This document shows positions 1 to 9,603 of a stretch of DNA of 64,000 bases, one piece after another. The stretch comes from Malania oleifera (lineage: Eukaryota > Streptophyta > Magnoliopsida > Santalales > Ximeniaceae). A model generated the notes under the pieces. The model was not told the DNA's origin. It worked only from the letters and a program-made list of their open reading frames with translations, and did not search any database. The first letter of the stretch is position 1, and every line of letters begins with the position of its first letter. The stretch covers positions 68,195,601-68,259,600 of the forward strand of contig NC_080428.1 in assembly GCF_029873635.1 (NCBI RefSeq), read 5' to 3'. The position numbers and the translations under genes are program-made.

Positions 1-641
1 TTGGTGCAGGAAAACATTAGTGCAGGAAAGAAAAATATAAAGGATTCCGCTTTTCTTGTTTGGTCATGACAGAATGTGCTAAAGAAAGTTTAATGCGGTA
101 AACTACTGAAAGTTTTTATTTTACAAGTCATTAACATTAAAATTTTCTTATTTTTCAATCATATTTGTATAATTTCCATTCCTAATAGTGTTTGCCATCA
201 ATTAAAAATACTACTAATTTTCTTTTCCTTTCCTTTTCTCCCACAAGACCTTTTACCAAAACGAACCTAAAATTATTTTAGAAACATAGAATACAATCCA
301 CGCCAAATAACACCAGGTACAAACAAACTGGGGTGAAATTCTCCATATAGTAACATAATTTCACTCCTTGAAGCATATAGAAATAAAAATAAATAAAAAT
401 AGGTTTTTGTGTGATGCACGAAACAAAAATACTTCATTGAATAATTCTTACTCCATTTAATCCAGGATAAGGAAAAAAATGTTTCAGCGCATAAAACCAA
501 CTTCCTTGAAAGCAACGAACGACGGCAAGTTGTTCTGGGAATTTTTTTTTATTTTTTTTTAAACAGCGATCAAATTTCAAAAAATCCAGATCTTATGGCA
601 TGAAAAGCTCCGATTTTGAACTTAAATAGCGAGAAACTAAC
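1..641 (-). other. Intron 1 of the HGH1-like gene (partial); no exon recognised
   Basis: The stretch below the donor at 641 is AT-rich with poly-T runs (541-560) and shows no conserved coding frame. I read it as intronic. The open frame at 273-515 on the minus strand has no recognisable composition or domain. Confidence 0.4.
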
Positions 642-695
642 CTGCGGAGACGGCGACGACAGGAAGCCCAATAACTCTTCCAGTTCGTTCGCCAT
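642..695 (-). CDS. HGH1: HGH1-like ARM-repeat protein, first coding exon only
   Basis: Read on the minus strand, an ATG is followed by 18 open codons giving MANELEELLGFLSSPSPQ. It ends exactly at a CAG|GTTAGT splice donor. Plant HGH1 homologues characteristically begin M-A-(N/T)-E-L-E-E-L-(L/V)-G-F-L-S-(S/A)-P-S-P, so the match covers nearly the whole exon. HGH1 is an armadillo-repeat protein; the yeast protein is a chaperone for folding of elongation factor 2 in the cytosol. The next exon would lie below position 640 on this strand. I found no convincing continuation in 1-640, so the gene runs off the left edge. Identification rests on 18 residues plus a clean donor; another N-terminally similar protein is possible. 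Confidence 0.6.
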
Positions 696-753
696 TGCTG
701 CTGTGAGCTCTTCCCAGTTCCCCCAGATGCAGGGTTCATTGGATTAAATATGT

Positions 754-779
754 ACACTAAAACGACTTCGTTTTAGTGT
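754..779. repeat. Perfect 12-bp inverted repeat upstream of the HGH1-like ATG
   Basis: ACACTAAAACGA, two bases, then TCGTTTTAGTGT form a perfect palindrome with a 2-nt centre. It lies about 60-85 bp upstream of the HGH1-like start codon. A second AAACGACACCGTTTT-type motif follows at about 802-818. Palindromes with AAACGA..TCGTTT are seen around plant transcription starts, so a core-promoter role is plausible but inferred. Confidence 0.6.
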
Positions 780-2327
780 TGCTTGAGGCCATCCCTCGAC
801 AAACGACACCGTTTTTTTTTTTTTCTTTTCCTTTTCCCATTTAATTTGGAAATAATATATGGTTTCATTTAAGTTGAGAGAAACTCAAAGCCACCCACTA
901 AATTGTACCATGTAAATAATTTCTTTTGTACTCTACACAAACATATAGGATAATCTCTAATATTATAAAGGAAGTTTTTCCTTTTATTTTATCTTTCAAA
1001 AATATTAAATTTATCCCTCTAACTATGGATGACTATTTTAAAATACTCATTTAACTACCTATAACTATCTCAAATACCTTTATAATTATATCAAATTTAT
1101 TCCTATAATTACTCATAATTATTCTAAAATATTCCTATAATTATTTACAACTATCATAAAATGACCTGTTATTATTTCATTATTTATTACTTTTTATAAT
1201 TAAAAAAAATTAAAAAATAGAGAGTCGCGGAACACATAGCGTGTGTCCAAAGCTATAAAGGGGATATAATATTTTATGATATTTAAGTTTTCCTATAGTT
1301 GAATTAATATATTTTTACTTATTTTTAGGTCGATACAAAGTATGATTTTTATAAAAAATAAAAAGTAAACCTTAAAAAAGAATTTAAAAAGGCAAATAGA
1401 TAAGTAAAACAAAGTGACAAAATGCATAATTATCTTTGAGGATGAAGAAATTATACTACATCAGCTTGTAGATTTTGAGAACTTCAAGGAAAATTCCAAT
1501 TTATCATTTGTCATTATTGACGAGTTCAAAGGAAAATTATAATTAATCATTTGCACTAGTTGATAAGCGTCCAACTATATAAAAACATATGCTACTTGAT
1601 TTACTTCCCTATAAATTAAGTCACAGTTTGAATAGGACTAATGACAATATCAAGTGATAGAATTATTTTCATTAACCCTGCTTGTATTTCCTTCAATTCC
1701 ATTTTATTCTTACGTACCAGAGAGTTACTATAAGAAAACCTAGCAAAAATAGTTTTAAAGATTTAGAAATCCAATACACCAAATCAAATGCAACTTGGCT
1801 TACTTCCTTAAACATGTGTTAGTTGTCATTGTTAAACTCTTTAGGCGATGCCTTGATCAATACCACACAATTTCTCAATCAATACCATACAAGGCCACAA
1901 GGGTAAGTTTATATTTTTCCTTCTTTGTACACCGAATTGCTTCAACTAAATATTATTCAATAATAATCTTCATGAAGGGTTTCTCTCGGCCAACAAACAA
2001 ACTCTAGTTGTTAGCAACAACACCAACGCGAAATCTTTAAAAAAATAAAAATAAATAAAAATCGAATACCCAAAAACATCTCTCAAAGACACATTATTTC
2101 TATTTGCCTTGCCTCCCTAAATAACTTTCATCAACATTCATATATTTCACCAAATCCTCCAACAGACATTTCCAATAGACTAATAATTTTTTATTTTTTT
2201 TAATGGATTAAATCCAAATCTAAGATGTGGTTAATGTTCACAAATAAATGATTAAATAGATGCAATATGATCGATTGAATATGTCTGATGTTGTTTTGTT
2301 TTTTTTACCAAATTGCCTAACACTTTA
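780..2327. other. AT-rich intergenic DNA, no gene seen
   Basis: This stretch separates the HGH1-like gene from the first LTR. It is strongly AT-rich, with irregular TATAATTA-like repetition at about 1060-1200. Small open frames (for example 1795-2007) show no domain, no splice context and no repeat-protein signature. Confidence 0.5.
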
Positions 2328-3630
2328 TGTGACATCCCGATTATCATACCATTTTTTTTAACAATAATAAAATCATCAATAATAATTAAATCATACACAT
2401 CAAAAATCACATCGGTCACGTCAACAACTTTGATACCACTCACACGACCCAACCCGCATTGGGTACCGGATAAACACACATTTTATTTATATTAACCTAA
2501 CAGTGAAAGACATAATATACATACCATACAGAATACAATTACCCAGAGTACTAAATCATTTATATCTACATATATGTTTAACACAATCCTCAAAAACAAA
2601 ACATCCTAGGGAAACACACACATCCCTGGTTCAAAGCACTCACCCTGTATATTAGGGTATTAGCTCCCTACTATCTCGGAACTCTATCATCTGCTCTGTC
2701 ACAGCGTCCTAAAATATTTAGATATTTGGGTGAGACACATATCAATAATACGGAATAAATTATTTACAGTGTGTGGCAATATGAGTTTCATCATATCATA
2801 ATATACTCTTTTAAATTATCATATCATTTGAGAAAATAACTGGTATACGCTCATAATCATATAGATATAAAACACATGCTTTCATAAGCTTTTAATTCAA
2901 TTTTCAAAATCATTCACACGCAACCCAAGTTTACTAGCGAAGTTTTCGAGAATAGTGAAGATTACCCACCCATACAAGTAGCTTCTCTCTACCCTAATAC
3001 GTTATACAATCAAGTATGGTTACATCTGATACCTATCAGGGCACTCACCTTACTCAGTAAGCCCTTAAGCGGAGAGTTTTATTTCGTTTCAATTATTTAT
3101 GTTATTAACTCACACATATCCATTTTTAATTTCACTATCTAGCACACGAGTATCCTTGGTATTCAGTACCAACATCGCGTCTGTAACTCATGACTACCCT
3201 GAGGATCTCTTTTCCACGTCATGCTTCCTCCCATGAGTAGGGTTGTGCGGCCCAAAGGCATCTATTTAGATCAAAATGGAAATCCATCCATGCATCTATA
3301 GTGTGACTGGTCAGTCTATAGCCCTGATCCGGACTCAGGGGCCACAACAACTCTACTAAACGGTTTAGTCGACTGCCCTCACCACACTCTCCACGAGACC
3401 GTGTGGTTGCACTAACACCTCACTAGCAATGGTATCGTGCTCAATATCACAACCCATCTTAGGGTTTCCATATCCATCCATCAAGGTTATTATTACCACA
3501 TATGTAACGACTCGAAGAATAATGGTATTTAAATAATAAAAGGAAGGGAAATGGAAACCGGAAACAGAAGGAGGCAGTCGATGACATTGTATTTTGGAAA
3601 GGATAAATCCCGAGGAAATTTATCAGCTCC

Positions 3631-3810
3631 TTGTCGACGAATACAAGGGACTCGTCGACGAGGGTATAATAGGAGCTCGTCGACGAGGCTAGAATTCGTC
3701 GACAAGAAGATACAGAGAAAGATTTTGGGCAATTTGAATTTCGTTGACGAATTTTCTACAGGACTCGTCGACGAAGTGACGTGGCTCGTCGACGAATCCC
3801 GCAGTATAAA
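3631..3810 (+). promoter_or_regulatory. U3 palindrome array and TATA box of LTR A1
   Basis: Seven copies of a TCGTCGACGA-type palindrome (core GTCGAC, one GTTGAC variant) have centres at 3635.5, 3656.5, 3681.5, 3700.5, 3745.5, 3769.5 and 3790.5. Intervals are 21, 25, 19, 45, 24 and 21 bp. TATAAA at 3805-3810 follows the last copy by about 15 bp. The layout reads as a promoter with repeated symmetric sites, as for a dimeric DNA-binding protein; that role is inferred. Confidence 0.8.
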
Positions 3811-4211
3811 TAGGGATCAAACGTAATTTTCAATTATTTTTCCTGCGCAAAACTTCTCACTCTCTCTCCCTATGGCCCTTTCCCCTTCTCTCTTAAATTT
3901 CGGACCCGATCTTCGCCGGATCGACAATCTGAAGCCACCACAACGCCCCTGGGAAAGTTCTCTCCAAGTCTACCAGAACGGATCGTCGGTGGAGCTGAGG
4001 TGGAAACCATCCCAAATCTAAGGTAAAGCTTTCTACTCAATATTAGGTTAATTGACAGTTGTAGGAAGTGTTATACGCGTAGAAATACTGAACTTTAGTT
4101 CTGGGGAATGCTGTTTCCAGGGTGTTGAGTTAGGAACCCTACGGGTGTAGGACAGATTTTCTTAGGGGCTTTTCAAGAATCAGCGGATAAACTAAGCTAG
4201 TTCTTTTAAGA

Positions 4212-4213
4212 AA

Positions 4214-4263
<50 letters not shown>
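4212..4263. repeat. (AT)n microsatellite in LTR A1
   Basis: About 25 uninterrupted AT/TA units lie in the leader of LTR A1, a few hundred bases downstream of its TATA box. Confidence 0.9.
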
Positions 4264-4265
<2 letters not shown>

Positions 4266-4414
4266 CATTCGATTTCGGTAAATAAATATATTTATATATG
4301 ATTTATATATTTAGAAAAATACTATTGAAAATGATGGTATGCTGAATATGCGAAAACCTATTAGTGTGGCATGAGTAGAAATTGATATGAAATACTGCTT
4401 TCTGGGAATGTGTT

Positions 4415-5360
4415 TGTAGTAACCTGGAAAATAATAGAATTTAAATAAAGAAGGAGAGAAAATAGAAACAGAAACAAAAGGAGGCCGTAAACTTCGTCAA
4501 CGAACGCGGAATTGCATTTTGGAGAATAAAAATAATTTCAGGAAATTGCCCAGCTTCGTCAACGAACACAGGGCTTCATCGATGAGGAAATACCGAGAGA
4601 GGTTTTCAGCTGCTCTGAATTTTGTCGACGAATACAGGGCTTCGTCGAAAAATTTTATGAAAGACTCGTCAATGAGGTAACGTGTCTAGTCGACGAATCT
4701 GGCAGTATAAAAGAAGGGAAACCGGGATATTTTGTTATTTTCACCATGCCTCTCTCTCTCCTCTCTCCTCTCTTTACGTCTCCCTCTCCTTTCTCTCTTC
4801 GATTCTGGCCCCACCAGTCGCCGGATTGACGATCCGAAGCTACCACAACACTCCTGGCAGAATTCTCTACAAATCTGTCGGAGCGGATCGTCGGGAAAAC
4901 AAAGTTGGATTTCATCCCAAATTCAGGGTAAGGCATTTTAGCTAGTTTTTGGCTTTCTGGCAATTATGGGAAATGATATAGACGGAAAAATACTGATATT
5001 ATGTTCTGACATATGTTGGTTTCAGGGTGTTTTGTAGGAGGCCATGCGGTGTTAGACTTGTATTCCTTAAGGGCTTTCAAGTAGTCAGGTAAGGGAAATA
5101 TGCTATGCTAGGCATTTCTTAAAATATGATACAGTTTATTTAATTATGAAAATTATGTATTTAGTATGGTGTGGCTTGTGAATATGTATATGGTACGAGG
5201 ATATGTTTTACGAATTTAGTTTCATGATTTTATGAATTTCAGTATTATGATCATGCAGCTTCAGTATTATGATTATTCAGTTCTCAGTATTACATATGAA
5301 TTATAGTTACAGTTTATGCAGCCTCATAATTATTTCAGTACTTTAGAATCATGACAAATC

Positions 5361-5399
<39 letters not shown>

Positions 5400-6217
5400 T
5401 ATTATATGATATCATATCCTGTTGGGCTTGCAGCTACAGAGCACGGTACCGTTGCTACAGATACTATGTTACTTATTTACTGCAACCACCTATTCAGATA
5501 CTACGTGGTAAGGTCGACCACCTAGGCCCTTGAAGAGGTTAGGCTCCCCATCCGGATATGGGTTGAGGTGGGCAGGTCGACTGACGGAGTTTAGTGATTT
5601 ATTCCTGGTTAGCCAACTAGGGTAAATCCAGCCTACGGGCTACAGTAATAAGGACTATACTTATGTACACTAGAAGTATTTGAATTATAACCATAATACT
5701 GTCAAGTTAAGCAATAGGAAAAAGGGGTGGTGTATTTTATTATTCGTACTGTACTTTTGTACTCAGTTATTCATGTGTATATGAAAATAGATTTCATGAT
5801 ATATATAGTAGCTCATTTGCCACACACTAGCAATAACATATTTCTCCTTACTGAGCGTTGGCTCATCCCAATGTTGATATATTTTTCAGATGATCCAGGT
5901 AGGTGAGCAGACCAGGTTCACAAATAGAGGGACTTCAGTAGTGCCCTGCCAAAGAGTGGGTATGTTTTTGGGAGTGTTTTTGTATATCCCCGTATAGTTG
6001 AGGGAATTTTTAGGAAAACAGATATATGTGTATATTTTTGGGAACACAACAGTACTCTGGTATTGGTTTTGTATTGTATATAATGGTTATGGTTATGTTT
6101 ATTCAGTTTCTGTTTCTTGCTATTTAGGTTTATGGATGAGCTTAACTTAGTAGGGTATTAGAGCATGTAGATTTTCATAGTATAAAAAAAACCCATTTAA
6201 TTAAGCAGGTCGTTATA
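4415..6217 (+). mobile_element. Solo LTR 'A2' nested inside LTR A1
   Basis: It begins TGTAGTAACCTGG and ends GGTCGTTATA, the final CA being mutated to TA. The target duplication GTGTT is perfect at 4410-4414 and 6218-6222. It is 1.8 kb and of the same family as A1: palindrome array 4496-4694, TATAAA 4706-4711, CT-rich leader 4745-4800, donor-like GGGTAAGG near 4928 and CAGGTAAGG near 5087, (AT)n at about 5360-5396, ACGGTACCGT block near 5444, hairpin block (degenerate) 5848-5868. It is the youngest layer of the three-level nest. Confidence 0.9.
4494..4711 (+). promoter_or_regulatory. U3 palindrome array and TATA box of LTR A2
   Basis: Seven GTCGAC-type cores, several decayed to GTCAAC, ATCGAT, GTCGAA or GTCAAT, are centred at 4498.5, 4560.5, 4580.5, 4626.5, 4646.5, 4670.5 and 4691.5. 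Intervals are 62, 20, 46, 20, 24 and 21 bp. TATAAA lies at 4706-4711. The last two intervals and the 15-bp gap to TATA equal those of LTR A1. Confidence 0.75.
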
Positions 6218-6249
6218 GTGTTAATGATACATATTTTTATAATGGAAAA

Positions 6250-6490
6250 TCGGCATACGGGCTGAGATTTTTATATGTTTTGCTAGAGTACGGGCTGAGT
6301 TATGAATATATTTTGTTGGCGTACGGGCCGTGCTATGGATGTGATTTGCCAACGTACGGGCTGTGCTATAATTTTCCGGCGTACGGACCAAACTATGGAT
6401 GTGATTTTCCAGTGTATGGGTTGTGCTATGATTTGCTGGCGTACGGGCCGAGTTATAGTAAAATGTGAAATACCAGTGTACGGGCCGATG
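6250..6490 (+). repeat. Degenerate minisatellite with GTACGGGC units in LTR A1
   Basis: The motif (G/C)(T/C)GTACGGGCYG recurs about eight times at irregular 25-60-bp steps, each followed by TATGATNTG-like sequence. Spurious open frames cover it on both strands because of the repeat unit. Similar irregular tandem repeats sit at the matching place in LTRs G and H. Confidence 0.75.
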
Positions 6491-8769
6491 ATTTTCATGA
6501 TATATGTATATATGCAAAATGATATGATTGATTTGATAATTAATGATATGAAATATCCATGTATCATATTCAATATATGTTATATGATATCAAAACCTGG
6601 TTGGCTTGGTCTAGGTTAGCACTTGCACGGTACCGTTGCTATGTGTCCATGGTCTTCGTGAACATGATATTTGTGTTGACGCCGCTGTATGGAGTGGTGT
6701 GAGATTTTATGGTCGATGTAGTTTTAAGAAGTGTGTGAGCGCCCCTGGTGTACGGACCAGGTCTGGCCGACCCATCAGACTTACAGACTGTACTTTTGAC
6801 TTGGTAGTGGTCAGCCAACCATTGTCAGGTCCCTCTTTCGAGCCACACAATTCAGTCATGCGGGGGTAATACATGACAACAGCCAGCTAACTTACCAGAA
6901 ATGTTTTTGTATTATTATTTTATGAGATGAAATATGTTTATGAAAATGCAGTATATTCTGTCATGTTTTGATGATATATATGTTTTCCTAAATTTGACAA
7001 AACAGTTACTGAATATGTTCTGTATAGTATATGTATAACATGGAATACTCACATTGTCACATACTAATATTAGTTTATTTCCCTTACTGAGAGGTGTCTC
7101 ACCCCAAAAGTCTATAAACTTTTAAGGAGCCCCAAATAAGAGAGCGGGAAAAGCCTCGCTGATCTAGAGCTGTTGTTTGCCCTTTTTGAAAGGTAAGTTT
7201 TAGTAGGGACAGTTGGATTTTGTGGAAAATGTCCCTAGATTTTGTTTTTGGGATGTATATATTGAAATACAGTGGATATAGTGACTCTGGTATTTATAGT
7301 AATGTGATGGATGTTTTGTATTTATAATATTGTGATCATATGTTTCCTGCTGTTTAGGCTCCCGTTATGTGTTCTAATGTATCCCTGGTACCCGTGAGTC
7401 CAGGTGGATTATGATCTGCTGATCTGGGATTTGTGATATTTATTTATTTAAAAAAAATGTTGAAATTAAGCAAGTCGTCACAACATACCCGCAATCATCA
7501 TGCGATATTGGTATTTCATCAATCATATTTTAATGATCTCATTGCAGCTTTCGCACTTTGCAATGTTCACATTTTCGAGTATTTAATGATCCCATTGTAG
7601 CTTTCACACTTTGCAATGTTCACATTTCAATTTCCACATTTCAATATTCATATTGTAGAATTTACATTGCAATATTCCCATTTTCAATATTCATTTTCAA
7701 ATATACATATTTCAAAATTCACATTTCAAAATTCAATTCACAATAATACATATATATCTCATTTCACATTATTCAAAATTTCTTAGTAAAACATTTTTAT
7801 ATTGCATATTTCATCAATTTTTAGAAAATACTCTTCAATATATATATATATACTCGTTTAAATATTTCTCAATAAAACAATTCTCATATCATTTCAATAT
7901 TCTCATAATTTTTCAGTAACTCATGCCATCATCTCATAATGGTATATATCATGTTTCACGTATTTCAACATTTCTCAATAAAACATATCATCATTTCATA
8001 ATCATTAATATTTATCATTTTTCATCACCTCTTGTATTTCAAATACCAAAACCCCACAATTCAATATAAATCATATGCCACACAACTTTATCTAATATTC
8101 ATATCATAATAATTTCAGGCAAAATATCATATACTCATTTTCACATATTTTCTCAATCAATAATTTCAAAAATAATTGCAATAATTTATTCCACTTACCT
8201 GGTTTCCTAAACTACGCCTGCAGGGATCTCAAAATTATACCCGTGGCGCTCACTTGAATCCTAAATTCAATAACCCTAGTTCAACCTCAAAATGTCTAAT
8301 ATTCTAACATTTCTAATCTTCATTAATTAAATAACAATTAATCTCTAAATAATCCCTTTATCCTAATTTTGAAGCTATGCCTACGAGGACCCCACGAGAA
8401 ATCTGTTCCGCTCGACTTATAGAGAATCATCCCTAGATTCTCGTGGTAGTGTCCGATCGTCAATTTGACTTAGGATTTAAGAAAAATTGAGGTAAAAGTG
8501 AGAATTTACCCTTCCCCAGGAGATATGGCCGTGTTGCTCCTATGACAAATTCACTCCAATAAAAACGCTAGTGGCAGAGAATGGAGTCCAGTTGTATTTT
8601 CCGATTTTTGATTGGTGTTCATTAGGCCGATGAAATCAAGGTGTGAGAGAGAAGTGGCATAAGGAGAGGCGGAGTGAGTGTAGAGAGAATTGACGCCCAG
8701 GGGGTACCTTTAAAATCTAATTGATAGAAGTTTTAGGAGATTTATATACCAAATCCTAATATATTAATA

Positions 8770-8770
<1 letters not shown>

Positions 8771-8813
<43 letters not shown>

Positions 8814-8871
8814 TTGTGCTTGCGCGCGCGTGTGTGTGTTACCTTAATCCATATATATATATATATATATA
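8771..8871. repeat. Compound (AT)n-(GT)n-(GC)n microsatellite in LTR B
   Basis: Consecutive tracts of AT, GT, a short GCGCGCG, GT and again AT occur near the U3 end of LTR B. Confidence 0.9.
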
Positions 8872-9007
8872 TCATTTTAATTATTTAATAAATTAAATTT
8901 AATAATGTTTAATTAATTAATCTAATTAAACAATATTTAATTAATTAATAATTAATAATTTTTTTTCACACATCTATGCATATAATTTTCTGGGGCAATA
9001 CACTTTA

Positions 9008-9603
9008 CAAATAAATTTTACTCTCTTTGATTTTTGTAAGACCTCCAACTTTATGATTGTTGGGCACCACGCAAAATCATATAAAAGAAGCAAGACTGGA
9101 TAAATTATAATTGACACTAATTTGAAACCTTCAACGTCTTGGTGTAGTCCCAACGGACATGTGTACTATATTTCTTTTGACATTCACAATGACAAGTAAC
9201 CACGAACATAGTTCAAGGACAAACATTGTGTATTTCTCATGAGAACCTTCGTTGGTAAATGTTGTCAACAAATTAACCAAACAATTTTTTTTTGCGAAAC
9301 ATTTAATCTTCAAATCGAACTCCAATCCTTTATGTTGGGGCCAACAATTGAATATTATTAATGAACTCGAACCCTAGTTTAGGGGTATAAATACCCAAAG
9401 AAGATATCCCAAATCAAATGATGATAAGAATTTTAAACACGAAGCATTAGGGCTGTAATTATCTTCTCCTAAATGTAGTATGGGAGAAGCATATATGAAG
9501 GCTATTGCACTTTTTGGAAGACCGAATGCTTAAATTTAAGAGATGAAAATCTTTATTTTGTGAGACACTAGCCCAAAGAAGTCTCTTAATGAGAAATCTT
9601 GGG
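9008..9603. other. Intergenic spacer, nothing recognised
   Basis: Unique-looking AT-rich DNA between LTRs B and C. No domain, RNA gene or repeat structure was recognised. Confidence 0.5.

Larger units (their letters stand above)
3503..7482 (+). mobile_element. Solo LTR 'A1' nested inside LTR B, itself split by LTR A2
   Basis: It starts TGTAACGACT and ends AGTCGTCACA, an imperfect terminal inverted repeat typical of LTR ends. The 5-bp duplication ACATA is perfect at 3498-3502 and 7483-7487. Without A2 it is about 2.2 kb. Order on the plus strand: palindrome-rich U3 (3631-3796), TATA box 3805-3810, CT-rich leader, donor-like AAGGTAAAG near 4021, (AT)n, a degenerate minisatellite (6250-6490), the ACGGTACCGT block near 6628, and the hairpin block 7084-7105. 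No coding capacity. Confidence 0.9.
2328..9002 (-). mobile_element. Solo LTR 'B' (Ty3/gypsy type), split by a nested solo LTR
   Basis: The left edge begins TGTGACATCCCGA and the right edge ends GGGGCAATACA. The 5-bp target duplication CTTTA flanks it exactly at 2323-2327 and 9003-9007. Removing the nested LTR A1 (3503-7482 plus one duplication) leaves about 2.7 kb. On the minus strand it carries the shared LTR blocks: the TGAGA..TCTCA hairpin region (2728-2752) and a GGTATCGTGCTC-type block near 3433. A TATATAAAT-like box lies near 8738 (minus). No internal retroelement genes lie beside it, so it is a solo LTR left by LTR-LTR recombination. Confidence 0.85.

Noticed and set aside
3631-3796. 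CRISPR-like array of short repeats
   Set aside because: Repeats are 10-12-bp palindromes with 10-35-bp gaps, in the U3 of plant LTRs with TATA boxes and TSDs. No CRISPR repeat length, leader or cas genes.
4655-4963. Arg/Glu-rich 102-codon minus-strand frame
   Set aside because: Covers the CT-rich leader and palindrome array of LTR A2; low complexity, no domain.
6221-6619. Open frames on both strands over the GTACGGGC repeats
   Set aside because: Frames follow a tandem repeat inside a solo LTR; no start context or domain.
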